From the NCBI GenBank assembly GCA_003260075.1, contig QLIY01000664.1, forward strand, positions 28,685 to 92,684: a DNA stretch of 64,000 bases, given 5' to 3'. The stretch is from Phallusia mammillata. Its lineage: Eukaryota; Chordata; Ascidiacea; Phlebobranchia; Ascidiidae. The notes below the pieces were generated by a model, which ran no database searches, was not told the DNA's origin, and was given only the letters and a program-made list of their open reading frames with translations. The position numbers were made by a program, and so were the translations under genes. This document shows, piece after piece, positions 1-12,300 of this stretch (position 1 is its first letter; each line of letters opens with the position of its first letter).

Positions 1-1215
1 CATAAAGGTGTAGGAGATGTAACGGTGTATGCAACATTCGAAACACACCCTGTGCGCATTTGAATTTAAGGAAAGAAAGTGAAATTACAACGCACGCATA
101 TATTAGGAATTCAGACCCGTATTTAGCTTTTTTTGTTGAAAGTCCTTTGCCCGAACACAATCCGAAAATTTGATAAATTAAGCATCAGTAATAAATAAAA
201 AATGGTGTAGGATTGGATCTAATACACATTTCTCATGTTGTTTCGAAAAAGAAGGTTTTGGCATTGTAAGTTTACAAATAACTACATGGCGTAACACAGA
301 TTTCTGCTACAGAACGTGACAAACATCAACTTAATTTAAAACAGAAAAAGATTTATTAATAACATAACCGCTAGACTGCACTAAAGAGCAACATCTCAGG
401 TAAATATTTTTAAGTTAGTTTTTTACATACGTTTTCGTGTCTGCTTTACAACTGATTGAAATGTCTCAAGGATAAACATAAAAAACAAAATCTTTACGAA
501 AAACATTTGCATCATTTACAAATTTGAAGTAATATCATATTATTATTGCAGTTTGTTACAAGAGCAGCATGCTTGCAGAAGCTAATTTTTAGTGACAAAA
601 GTAAGAAAATTGGTCTTTACAGCAACAAACACGCACAGCAAAAATATCAACTGCAGTGTTTTTTTAAGGTGTTTTGGGGGACCGTTTCAAATTTCTCCAG
701 CGGTTTCCCAAAATTTGGACTTGCAACTACAGTACTATTTTTTGGTATTTAAATGAAAAACTTGCGGTCCCTTAAAACTACTTAGCGGTCACCCAAACCA
801 AACCTTAAAAAAACCCTGATCAACTGTACAAATGTTTTAAACACTCGGTATCTTGGACTTGAATTTGGCTTAGCGTTTTCCAACAAGAAATTGGATACGT
901 ATTGCTATGTCGTATCTTCTTAGCTGAAGGTAAATAACCAGAATCTAAAAAAAATTTTTAGTTGGTAAAGTATACAATGCAAAATGATTGCCAAAAAATG
1001 TTCTTATTAAGCCCAATACGATTAATAAAGTAACAAAAATTTAGTAAAAGTGTGCACATACAGAATTTTAACAACGTAGGAGGAGAATACGGTAATAAAT
1101 AATTCAATAAGTTCTTGCAAATGTTTTTACAATTTATGATAAAGTGGTAGGCAACATACTGCCATAAATCAACTGGTCAAGATTTATAACTTAAATGTAA
1201 TTTTTTTTAACTACC
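1..1215. other. 3' flank of the ShKT/TSP1 gene, no gene seen
   Basis: AT-rich sequence downstream of the minus-strand stop codon at 1216-1218. The only structured item is the hAT-like MITE at 654-818. The 68-codon open frame at 546-752 runs through that MITE and has no recognisable domain. No clear poly(A) signal lies close to the stop on the minus strand; a TTTATT (AATAAA on the minus strand) near 349 is the nearest convincing one. Confidence 0.6.
654..818. mobile_element. hAT-like MITE, family A (165 bp)
   Basis: Terminal inverted repeats begin CAGTGTTTTTTTAAGGTG on the left and CAGGGTTTTTTTAAGGTT (reverse complement) on the right. The element is flanked by perfect 8-bp direct repeats ATCAACTG at 646-653 and 819-826. 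CAG-type ends with an 8-bp target duplication are the signature of the hAT superfamily. It has no coding capacity. A second member lies at 36217-36407. Confidence 0.88.
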
Positions 1216-4200
1216 TCAGCCGAAAAAACACAACATCCTGTAGCACGCTTCTCTTTCAACAGCATTTCCGTTGCATCTTGTATTTGGACACGTCCTATAA
1301 AAACATACAATGCATGTATGTTAAGACAGTTTTTACAAATTAAAAAGCAAATTTAAAAGCATATAGAGCCAATAAATGATAAGCTGCAGACAGTGCACAT
1401 TGTTTCGACCTATAAGGTCTCATCAGTGCAGCTGGTGACGAGAGATCGGCCGTATTGGCTAGTGTAGCCATCCGACGGCACTCCAGTTTGTGGTGAGCAA
1501 CAGGGTGCAACCCCATGCATCACCTAGTCTGTGCTGTATACCCAGTTGTGGCATCGCTGATGCGGATGGCTACACTAGCCAATACGACCGATCTCTCATC
1601 ACGAACTGCACTGATGAGACCTTATAGGTCGAAACAGTGTGCACTGTCTGCAGCTTAAAAAGCAAATTGTTTGGGATTTTAAAAAAGTGGTAAGTCTATA
1701 AGTTGCCTTTTTTATCGTCAAACGACTCCTCAAAAATGCTTAGTGTTGAGAGTGTCAGGTAATCCTGAAAGTGAATTAGTCTTAAACAGCGCAACTATTA
1801 AAAAACACATTCGCAAACAGAAAATAAAACAATAACTACAAACATAGGCTACTGAGGTCAATCCCAAACTAGTCATAGTACGCCAATCATTTGTATGTAG
1901 TAAATTTTGACTGCTTTGGAATTCGAGCTTATTCGGGCTTCAAAGATTGACTTGATTCAGTATGTACACCTACACCTACAATAGGCAAAGCGCATTTGGA
2001 AATCAAGCAACAACTCCTTCCTGGTAACTTACCGTTCTCTTCTTCGTGTTCCAGGGCCGCACGTTTGGGAACAGCTCGACCACATTCCCCACGTTGTGCA
2101 GGATGAAGTCACGACGTTATCTCTTATTATTTGACCACTAGAGCAGGCCTGGTCGCACTCCAAGTATTCCTCCACTTCCCCTACACACGTGCCGCTTCCC
2201 GGGGGTCCACCAACGCACTGCCTTACTCTCTTTTTCCATCTGCATTCGGTCCAGCTTGACCAGACTGACCACTGGGGCGGTGGACACTGATCCCTACCGC
2301 AGGGCTGGGTCTCCTGCTGCTGACCTAGGCAACCTATATCTCCAGGGGATCCGTTTACACACAAACGAGTTCTAGTGTGGGTAGCGGTTGCGCTCCCACA
2401 GGTCACTGAACATGACCCGAATGCTGACCAAGTGGTCCATTGTGGACATTGTTGCTGCGCACAAGCTTGACCATCAGAGGTCTGTTGTCCATAGCTATCC
2501 GAGTAGCACGATGAATAACCATTGCACTCTCGTGTTCTAGTTCGCGAACCACCACCGCAAGTATGAGAACAAGAGCTCCAAAACGTCCAATCATCAAACA
2601 AACCTGTAAATATAGCAAATAGAAGACTTGTTTTGTTTTTAACGTCGACTTATTGCATGTTCTGTTATCATTACTTTGCCATAAGTAAATGTTTTCAGTT
2701 GAAAATTTTGTTTTTATCAATAGCATACGATCTGAAAGTTTCCTTTTGTAAATTTTGTTTCATTACGATTCATTGTAAATATGTACAAGTAATATGTAGG
2801 CCGCGTTCAAAATTCCTGCGGTTTGTGGGTTTGTTTGACAAAGACAACATTGTCGCGAAAAAACGCCAGACGTAACGTCGATTAAAATATTGCAACAATT
2901 GTGGTATCAATTACTTTGCGTTAAACAATATGCATGTGGTTGATGTTAAAATCAATACTTGGCAACCAATCAATTTAACTTATTTACGGCATATATAACC
3001 AGATATTCAAGTTCAGTAATTTAACACATTTCCGTTAGTTGAAAAGCAAAAGTGGCACTGTTCTTGTGAATGAGGGGAAGGTGGTGGCATGAACGGCGTA
3101 GTATAGCTCGAGGTGATTTAGCTTGTTGGCTACGTCGGTGCCTTGCCCGTTGGTCATGTGTGTATGTATAAACACAAAATGTGTGACATTGACTATGTGG
3201 TGCGCCCTACCTTGACACTTGGGCAACGAACAACGCCTTGTGCGCCTGCTCTGGCCAGGGCAGTTTCCAAAGGGGTGTTCACAAAAGCGAAGGGATGTTG
3301 CAGTTACGAAATCCCCGCATGTGGCTTGGCATGCAGACCAGGGTCCCCAACTCGACCAGCCCGGACAAGTAAGAAGCGAACGACAGACCTGTCGACAAAG
3401 GTTTCATAAAAGTTGAAAATCCAAAGTTTTTAATTACAGATTACATGTAACATTTCCATCTATTTATTCAACATTTTCTATCAATCTTAATATAAAGGGT
3501 TTTTAACTTACGCGAGATTCAGAGGATTCTCCCACACAAGGTTCTAGCCCGACAATTCCAAGAGGGCAAATCCTACTTCGTATCTGTATTGCTGTTTGGT
3601 CACAAGGAGCCGGACATGCGCCCCACGGGGACCACGTCGACCAACCAACCGGAGGAGGGTCCACTAAAAGCCAAAATATGTAGAATTCCAGCATCTGAAG
3701 TTTTGAGTTTTTTGTTGTTACTCACGTAATGCATCAGCATTGGCCAGGCAGCAGGTCCGCGCGCAATTCTCCGCCATGTACACAGTGTATGAAGAAAAGC
3801 ACCAGGACTGCTGGTTGCGACAAAATGCATCTTCTTGATTGTTTGTCAGAGCATTGCATGGATCTGCAAACATGTTACAATATATACAGACTCAATGCCA
3901 TTGTGTGAACTTATTTACAGCTGCTAGAGGTCACAAAACAAACAATGAATCGTGACACTTTTACTTGATATCTTAGTCTCTATATGGTACCTGGTAGAAT
4001 CTGTTCGTTGTAAATTTGGTTGCACGACACTATGGCAGGCAGCAAAGGTGAATCCGGTATCGTTAACGCTTCAAGTCGAAACGGAAACACGGCGTATGGG
4101 GCACACGCATCGGAGGCCCTCGGAGTCGGGGTAGCCGTTACGTAAACTGGGGTGAGTGTCTGGAGCAACGTAGCCAGTTCGTTCAACCCAAAATCACTTG

Positions 4201-6734
4201 CAATATTCCTTTTCGAACGGGTAATCCCGAGCACTCCGAAAAGCGAGGAGGAGTTGGTAATGTTGCAATCCCTGTCAAGAGGTATATCAGTGTAAATTGT
4301 ATGGGGGGAAAATTAGATAGGACAAACGTTTCTTTACGATATCAAAACAACAGTCTTAACAATGGACCAAAACCATTAAAAGCAGGGCTTCAACCGACGA
4401 TCACTGTTTACCTTTTTTCAACTTTAAAACAGTAAAATCATTGGACGAAACGGAATGAGTCAGTTTCAGGTAAAGGAATTCATATTTTGCTTAAATGGAA
4501 TCATCAGTTCTTTGTTCAAATAGAATTCATTTAGACGAAATATATATATCTTCACCCACAAGAGACTTCTTCTGTTTTAAGTCAGAATTTTATCGTCATT
4601 TGGTGTTACTGCTTTAAGATACCATAAATGTTTTTTTTTTTAATATCGACTGATTCATATGGGCTTGGTTGCCATACTTTCCAATCTTAATTAAACAAAC
4701 AAAATCGTGAGCGAAATCAAGCAAATTGGCTTGGAAAGCGAAATCAGGATCATTTTATTAACTTTAATTTCAAGTAATTAAAAAGTGATTTTTTTTCTCT
4801 AAATTACTAATGATAATAAACTTGTTTGTCTTACAAGAATTTGTCCAGTACACGTTTTGAGCATACATTTCTGAAAACTGGTTTTGTAGTCTTGTTACCG
4901 AACCGATTTTTATACTCACCCACAGATTGCAACCTCCTGGACAAACTGGATTAGTGATATAATGTTCAAGGGTCTTCTATTCTGGGGAAAGTTAGGAATT
5001 TTGCTGCTGATGCATTTCGAATATTGAGTGATTAATGGATTGATCGGGGAGCTTGTTGAAGGTATCTGTCGCTTTTTCCGACTGTACACGACTGAAAAAG
5101 TTTGTATTTCGATTTTGACCGTTTAGAAAATGTAATTTTTCTGTTGAATGATTCTTTAGAAAGCTTGTAGCTTAATTGATGCAAAATCTTTTAGCAAAAA
5201 AAATAAAAAATTCACAAACATTACAATTTTTAAACAACGATACTTTAATAGTAAACACCCCCCCCCCGAATGATTCTTTAGAAAGCTTGTAGCTTAATTG
5301 ATGCAAAATCTTTTATCAAAAAAAATAAAAAATTCACAAACATTAAAATTTTTAAACAACGATACTTTAATAGTAAACAATGAACAATTTTTATTTAAAG
5401 TGATTTAACAGAACATACATTTTTGATTGTCGTGTCAAAATCAGAAAAAAAGCAAAAAGTTAAGTTTACGGTGCATACTTTTCGTACTTCCGTTTGTGCT
5501 GGTGCTTGTAGCTAGTGCGTATGCATCAATACACGTTTGCGCACTGGCCATGGCTGCCGCGTCATTACGAAGGTACGCGTTGAGCCTTGTTTTCCAACAT
5601 TCAGCCGTATCCGAGGGAACACTGCAACAAAACGTTTTGAATAATTTCTATCAATCGGTCATATTTTGCTTCTGTGGTTAATAAAAGCTCCTGTAAGCGT
5701 AGTTCAGCAATACCATAGTATAGCAAAACAAATTGCAAAACAGCACAAACCTGCAAAATTGTGCATCGCTGTTTTGATACCAGTTTGTGTCGAGGATAGT
5801 GTAGTCCACAACTGCTTCCCAATCATAACTGCTAGGAATCTAGAACACAATAGCAAACGTGTAATATGCAGGAAGTTGTTTTATTTTAGAGACTGGCAGC
5901 TAAAGGTAGGCATACAATTGCGGTTTTAGTGTAAGATTCTAAAGTTTGAATAAAAAAAACCTACTAGTGGCCATATGGATAGAAAAAAGAAGCAATAGGT
6001 TTGAAAAACATATCCTGCTAATGTATGACAATTACTGAAACTATTTGCTGTTAGACAGGATATTAAAACGTTCTATGAGCAAAAATGCTTAACACCTTAT
6101 CCTTCATGCAGGCGACGAAAAAGTCTCGAAGAGGTCTAGTTTCATCCACTATTTTTTCTGTTCCAGTACTCGCTTGTCGCTTTTTTCGATTAGCACTTCT
6201 TTGATCATGACAACCTATTTATATAAGCTTATATTAACGTGCTTTGTCTTGTTTACATTGTACAATGAAACGTATTTAGCAAGCGATAAAAGGTATTTGA
6301 CAACTATAACATTCAAGTTGAATATATACTTAACCTATTTTCGTTTTAAAAAATAGTTTACCTCAAATAACACTTTTATGCTAAAAATTTGCATATTTCA
6401 AAAGAAAAAGTTACACCGGCAACTTGCAAACGAAACAAACTAAACACGTTGAAAACACAAGCCGGTAAAACTTTGCAGCCGTACAAGGCTGTTATCATTG
6501 GAGCATTTGCCCTTGGGACAAGATTAACGGTTAGATAATAATGTGTTTAATTCTGTAAATCGATGGCTTATGGTAGATCTTAACTTTTAACCTCTAAAAT
6601 TTTCACACAATATTTAGTTCGACCTATAGCACCATCTTAGTTTGTTATTTGGCAGTTTTGTACTTACCTAAACCAACTGACAAATTCATACCAACCAGCA
6701 AACACACAGACAAAATAAAAATTATTCTATCCAT
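1216..6734 (-). CDS. Secreted ShKT and thrombospondin type-1 repeat protein
   Basis: Minus-strand multi-exon gene. Exons: 6668-6734 (22-residue signal peptide starting MDRIIFILSV), 5751-5839, 5470-5621, 3991-4271 (N-terminal region I do not recognise), 3726-3863 (ShKT, six-Cys pattern ending NCARTCC), 3512-3663 and 3211-3388 (TSP1 with WSTWSPWGAC and WSSWGPWSACQATCG), 2033-2603 (three full TSP1 repeats and the start of another), 1216-1294 (end of the last TSP1, stop TGA). Phases agree from 3991 to the stop. The links 6668 to 5839 and 5470 to 4271 do not agree, so one or more small exons are missing or an exon edge is wrong. TSP1 and ShKT domains are extracellular and disulfide-bonded; a matrix or secreted role is inferred. 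The domain set resembles the next gene at 9362-22770, suggesting paralogues. The last intron carries the hammerhead element. Confidence 0.75.
1382..1433 (-). ncRNA. Hammerhead ribozyme, type I topology (left arm)
   Basis: Read on the minus strand: stem I AGCTGCA pairs with TGCAGCT (7 bp). The core CTGATGA is at 1426-1420. Stem II is GACC/GGTC with loop TTATA, followed by GAA. Stem III (ACAAT against ACTGT) has one A-C mismatch. The cleavage triplet is GTC, with C17 at 1389. Cleavage would fall between 1389 and 1388, about 94 nt before the 3' splice site at 1295. All invariant core bases are present. The stem III mismatch may weaken activity. Confidence 0.8.
1606..1653 (+). ncRNA. Hammerhead ribozyme, type I topology (right arm)
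   Basis: Stem I is CTGCA (1606-1610) pairing with TGCAG (1649-1653). The core CTGATGA is at 1611-1617. Stem II is GACC (1618-1621) with GGTC (1627-1630) and loop TTATA. GAA is at 1631-1633. Stem III is ACAGT (1634-1638) with ACTGT (1643-1647) and loop GTGC. The cleavage triplet is GTC with C17 at 1648. Every conserved position and all three helices are intact. This copy is antisense to the host gene. Confidence 0.87.
5146..5379. repeat. Duplicated flank around a C10 run (5258-5267)
   Basis: Copy 1 is 5146-5257 and copy 2 is 5268-5379. They differ at single bases such as TTTTAGC against TTTTATC. Intron of the ShKT/TSP1 gene. Probably two haplotypes of one locus joined at a filled gap. Confidence 0.8.
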
Positions 6735-7494
6735 ACTTTGCCAAAGCTACAGCATATTTTCTAAAATTCTGGTCAAAGATTAACACAGTTTTCAATAAAA
6801 CACTGTACTACTCGTCAAACCCCGTCTAGCCTTTAACCTTGCGGCCATCGCCACGTACAAAGCAAACACAAGTACAAATCTAGCCAGCTCCGTAAATTAG
6901 AAGGCGCTGCCTTGTGTGCACAGAAAACAGCCGGCGCAACTGTCTCGGGAGTCACTTATATAGTACAGGGCATCATGAAAAGAAATGTATTTCGACATAA
7001 CAACGTGTCTTGTGGCAGCCTAACCTCATAAGCCGACTCTCCAGTACCCGATTATTTCCACATTATTTAAAGGCCAACCATCGTTGACAAACAAACGCTG
7101 CAACTGACTACCACTCGTTTATATATACTCAAAAAATGTCGACTATTAATTCTACAAATGAAAAGAAGCGAAATAATTACTTCCTCGGGGGCACGAACGA
7201 ACGGGGTAATTTTTTCGGGTTGAACCCGCTGGTTTTATATTGATGTTCGCTTGTCCCGTATTGGTCTCCGCTGCGCCTGAGGGTTTAAGACCTGATTTTC
7301 TCCGTAAGTTGCAGGTAGTGCGCTGAGCTGCTCACAATAAAATCACCGAACAATTCCCATTCGTTGCGCTCGTGTGAAATTGTTATATATTTTGCTTATG
7401 ATCTGTCCATAATATCGGTTTCACAATGTGTTTCAGATCAAAGCATTTCGGACGTATATAGCAATACGACGTTTTGACAACCACGTTTTATGGC

Positions 7495-7726
7495 GCTATA
7501 TGCGTTCGGTGCTTTTTCAGACATTTTGTTCGGATACATTACAATCATTACATCATTGTGTTTAACGTCACTGAAGCATCCCCCCCCCCCGCTATATGCG
7601 TTCGGTGCTTTTTCAGACATTTTGTTCGGATACATTATAATCATTACATCATTGTGTTTAACGTCACTGAAGCAACGTTGTGTAAATTTACCTAAAGAAA
7701 CGTTGTGTAAATTTACCTAAAGAAAC
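7495..7726. repeat. Duplicated flank around a C11 run (7580-7590) plus 24-bp tandem repeat
   Basis: Copy 1 is 7495-7579 and copy 2 is 7591-7674, with one visible difference (TTACAATC against TTATAATC). Immediately after, a 24-bp unit containing ACGTTGTGTAAATTTACC occurs twice in tandem. Confidence 0.78.
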
Positions 7727-8575
7727 GTTGGGCCGGGTCTTCCGGGCTTAAGTTTTTTTGAAAAAGAGTTTCACTTTACATTTGGAGCTCATTTGTGTCG
7801 TGATTTTACCAACTTCGCATATGATTCGGGCCTGGTTTTTGGGATCCTTTTACTTTTTGGGTTGGGCTGGGTTTGGGCCTATTGGACCTATACTTCGAAC
7901 CCACTTGCAACTTTTTACTAATTAACGCGCATATTTTTTTTCTTATGTTGGGTAGCTATCTTTTAAAACATACAAACAGGCACTGGAATTTGAGTGTATC
8001 GTTTTACTTGACACACCATACAAATCAATAAGAAAACAAGATTTCAGTATAGCCAAAACCACGCTTAACCAAATCTCTTTTTTTCAACTTATCAAGCGAA
8101 ATTTAAAACGCAATGAATTTTCAATTGGGGATCCCCCGTTTAACTGATGTTATAGAAAGCAGCCCTATCGGTCACTGAATTAAATGACATGTTGCCAGCA
8201 GGTCAAACACAAAATCTTGCATGAAGTCATGAGGAGTTTTTTATTAAATGCAGAAGCTTTATTGCGCTGAGTCAAAGTTTAGGCCGCTAACAAAACAAGT
8301 TTGACCAAGACAAACATTTTTAACGTTGGACGTAAAACTAAGCTACTTCCATGCGTAATTCAAAAATTTGTCCAACGCATATTTGAATATAAGTTTCCTT
8401 AAGAAACCTAACTACCAAAAATAGTAAAAAACTACTCAGCCTACGCTTAAAAGATTCCCTTGTTCATGCATATATGCCCCACCAGGAGAAAAAATATCAG
8501 TTCTTATGACCTGGTGCCAACATGCAGAGATTTTTATCGAAGCGTCAGATACCAGCAGGTTTATATGATCTATAT

Positions 8576-8767
8576 CAGGGGTGTCCAACCCGTGGCCCCG
8601 ATAGAGTAATACACAACTGTTCAAGTTACTTTCGGTGTGAGGATTTTAATTAGAAATTATAAGACAGCTATTTCTAAGATTACAAATTAGCAGTGACACT
8701 CAAGTGGCCCGCGCAATCATTTGTAAACCGCATGTGGCCCTTTGCCCAAAAAGGTTGGACACCCCTG
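8576..8767. mobile_element. hAT-like MITE, family B (192 bp)
   Basis: The ends CAGGGGTGTCCAACC and GGTTGGACACCCCTG are perfect inverted repeats. Perfect 8-bp target duplication ATCTATAT at 8568-8575 and 8768-8775. Non-coding. A 22-bp internal piece near GTGTGAGGATTTTAATTAG recurs next to the N at 13117. Confidence 0.92.
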
Positions 8768-9134
8768 ATCTATATAGTTCTTGCTAGTACAGTTAAGCGT
8801 TGGAATTTAGCATTAACAAAGATTGTAATCTTAGAGTTTTGACTTTCGAATAAGAAGAGAAACAACAACCTTTGGTTTTTGTCGCAAGTACTTTTACCAC
8901 AAGGTGTAAGATCGCTAATGCTTTTTCGAAGTAACATGGATAAATCCTTCGAAAAGAGCCAAAGACGAAATAGGAGCTGAAAAATGCCAGGTTGAACAGT
9001 TCACAAGTCGATTTGACCGTCTACAACGAACTCAATCCTTAAGAATGTTATTCATGCCAGCGAAAAATATATCCTATACTGCTCCCTGGCTGATAACCGC
9101 AAGAGCAAAAAGCAGCTCCCTAGACCTAACAATC

Positions 9135-9232
9135 ATCCTGTGAAGGAAAACATATGAAGGTGGTAATCGAAAATTGGACCTCTTGACTTTTAACTGTAGT
9201 GCAAATTTGCATTTGTCAAGTGATGGTCTAAC
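9135..9232. repeat. Dispersed repeat, copy 1
   Basis: About 97 bp starting TCCTGTGAAGGAAAACATAT is repeated nearly identically at 13383-13485. Outside that stretch the two loci differ, so this is either a short dispersed repeat or sequence misplaced at the assembly join near 13382. Confidence 0.6.
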
Positions 9233-9361
9233 CGTCGTTAGACTCTAACGAGTGGGGCCACTTGACTGATAGACCATTGCACAATAGACATTTGATATAA
9301 TACATAAGCGAATAAAGTTTATTTTTAACTGTGAAAAATTAGAAAAACAGGTACAGTTTAT

Positions 9362-12300
9362 TTAACATCCACTGCAAGTTTTTCGGCATGTGTATGCGAC
9401 ATCATCTTGGTAGCACAAGTCGACCAAAAAACCACATACGGTGTCCCAATCTGGATGATTCTCGCAAGCTGAAAAAAGAAACATTCAAAGTTTAATTAGA
9501 AGTCTAATAATCCAGATCAGCGTTTCTTATTATTTTGTGAACTCAAAATGCACTAATGAAGTTTTTTTGCAGCATACTTGTCTATAGTGACAAAAAAATG
9601 CTGAAAGTGCTTGTAACTTAAATTGTTGAAAGTGCTTTCAGTATAACAACAAGATCAAATTAAGGTTCTAATCTTGTCATGCAAACCAACATTTTGTCAC
9701 CAAGCCCTATAGCAGGGGTCTCAAACACGCGGCCCTCCAAAGGTTTTTGTGCGGCCCGCGAAGAAACTTTTAGAAGTTATGTGTTTTTGCTCGGGCGGAA
9801 TACCCTGTAAAACTAGTGAGTTTCCATGATATAATCATTCTCTGATAGCAGTATTTAACGTTTTAATGTCATGATCGAAATAGTCCATCTTTAGAATCAG
9901 CAATTGCGATTGTTGCGCCATTTTTTTTCATTGTTGTGTCACTGTATGCCAATGTTTTCACACACAAAGCAACAGGGCAGAGTTGGCTCTTTTAGGGGGG
10001 GGGGCATTGTTGTGTCACTGTGCCAATGTTTTCACACACAAAGCAACAGGGCAGAGTTGGCTCTTTTACTTTGCTACACTGTATATTTATTTGTTATTTA
10101 TTACAGTATTATTTGTTTAATAAAGATAATGGGATTGATGAACATTTCCCTTTTTAGTCACGCAATTTGTTTGTTGTCATGTTACACTGTAACAAATGTT
10201 TCGATATCGCGGCCCTCGACTTACTTAAAAGTTTGTTTTTGGCCCTCAAAGCAGTTTGAGTTTGAGATCCCTGCCCTATAGTATGGGACGCTGTGCAAAA
10301 AACAACAACAAATATTTCAAGGCACGTTTACATCTATCGCAGTTTAACAATCACTGGTCTGATGCATGAAAGCCACAACATAAAAACATCACAAGTACAT
10401 GCAAATAAAACATAGTACATATGTTAAACGACAAACAAAAGCGACATGCGACCTCGCCTTTATGGTTTAGAAGTAGTCGAGCCTGCAAGGATTAAGTTTG
10501 TTTTAATACTACTCATGGTTAATGGTAATTGCAAGGTACAAAGCCTTTGTTACTTACGGGGTGGACATGTTCCGGCATTGCACTCCTCTAATTCTGAATC
10601 GTCTCCTTCGCATTCGACTTCAGTTAGGCATTCCCTATAAATATACAAATTTGTCAAACGATGCTCACGTTGTGGCACTAATTGATCCCAAATCAGTTCA
10701 AACAGGGAAAAACAATATGTTCAAACAATATGACATTATCTTGCTATTATACCTATGCCTGGTTCGAAAACCATCCCCGCATTCAGCGGAGCAGTTGCTC
10801 CACTCATCCCACTCTGACCAAGTTCCAACGCAAGGTTGCTCCGAGCATTTTTCTTCCTCCTCACTTTCTCCCACACAACCAACATCTGCTGTCTCATTCT
10901 CACAAACCCTGCTCCGCGAGCGCATTCCTTCTCCACAGGTGACTGTACAGTCGGTCCACGGCTCCCACTCCAACCACTGTGGAGGACAGTCTTGCTCCTC
11001 ACACGGTTGCTCCTCCGTAACCGGGGTACAAGTGTCGTTGGTGCTGCAGTTTAAATACTGGCGTTGTTGTGTTCCACCGCCACAAGTTTTAGAACATTCA
11101 CTCCATGGCGAGTAGGTGCGGCTCAGTCGAGAACAAGATGCCACGAAGCAGTTTTTCGCTGTAACAAAAAATAAATTAATTGTTTGATACAACGAAATTA
11201 AAAGTAGCAACAACACAAGCACACGATTGTATTGTACGATTGTATCATTAAATTGACAAACAGTGCAGTAGTACATTATGCTAGAATGTATGTTTTGCTT
11301 TGTCTTTCGTTTCAGCGCAGGTTTGTATTATGTTTACTGGTTTTTTGATCGTTGAATTGACAAACTAAAGGTGCATTATGAAAGAATATAAGACATTTTT
11401 TCTGGGTCTTACGTTTCAGAATAATTTTGTATTATAGGGGGGGGGGCAAGAATGTAAGACATTTTTTCTGGGTCTTACGTTTCAGAATAATTTTGTATTA
11501 TACTTACTAATTTCTGTCGGTATCGTTGTGTGGTTACAACCATTGGGATCGACGCAACTTCTGCTCCTGGTGATAACGCCGCTTCCACATGCACTGGAAC
11601 ATTGTGACCATTCGCTCCAGTCGCTATAACCTATTGAATAAAAAAATGTATAGTTCAGAAATACTCATAGGCAAAGCCCATACACCACTATACCAACATA
11701 CCTTCAATTGGTCCGTACAGACAACAAGTCTTGGGGCAGCTTCTTCGCATGAAGGAGTACCGGCCACACCACTCAGGATTCTGTGTACACAATGATCCCA
11801 GCGATTTCGTGTTCGTTTCATCCTCACAAGGCTCTAAATAAAAAACAATAATAACATTATTTTTAGGTCATGCCAGGATTTGGGACACTAGATCAAGACT
11901 TGATTAAAACCTAAATCGTAAGAGATTTTGTATGTTGTTGTGAAATATAATGCTATTGCAATGAGATTCTAAGCAAGAAAGTGTTCTCTAAACTCTAACC
12001 TTCTTAGTGGTGTAGATACAACGCATTAGTTTTATCTCGTCGAAGGTTATGAAGCTACATTAAATCGCACGTTTTTATGGAGTGATAAACTCCTGGACTA
12101 AATTCATTAAAAAAGGTGAACATTTAGTTATAACAAGAAATACTGTTTTGTATTTTTAAAGTGTTAGATTTTAATCATCTTTATTAAACGAAATACACAT
12201 TTTGAGCGCTTGTTATTTTGAAATATGGCTTACCGGGACAAGCCGGATTATTGCATTGCATCGCTTTTCTTCCCGATCCACGGCACCTGTTTCCGTCAAT

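Larger units (their letters stand above)
1381..1656. mobile_element. Foldback element with a hammerhead ribozyme in each arm
   Basis: Two inverted arms of about 94 bp, 1381-1474 and 1563-1656, differ at only about five positions and enclose an 88-bp spacer. The outer end of each arm carries a complete hammerhead motif, the left on the minus strand and the right on the plus strand, both reading outward. The flanks are consistent with a TA duplication, but a 14-bp match just outside (near 1338 and 1655) blurs the edges. The element lies inside the last intron (1295-2032) of the minus-strand ShKT/TSP1 gene, so the left-arm ribozyme is in sense with that transcript. It has no coding capacity. Penelope-like elements and retrozymes are known carriers of hammerheads; this foldback form I cannot name. 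Confidence 0.85.
6735..9361. other. Intergenic region between the two TSP1 genes
   Basis: This is the 5' flank of the 1216-6734 gene and 3' flank of the 9362-22770 gene. It holds a C-run duplication (7495-7674), a tandem 24-bp repeat (about 7674-7726), a MITE (8576-8767) and one copy of a dispersed repeat (9135-9232). No open frame has a recognisable domain. A minus-strand AATAAA at 9318-9323 probably serves the downstream end of the 9362-22770 gene. Confidence 0.6.
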
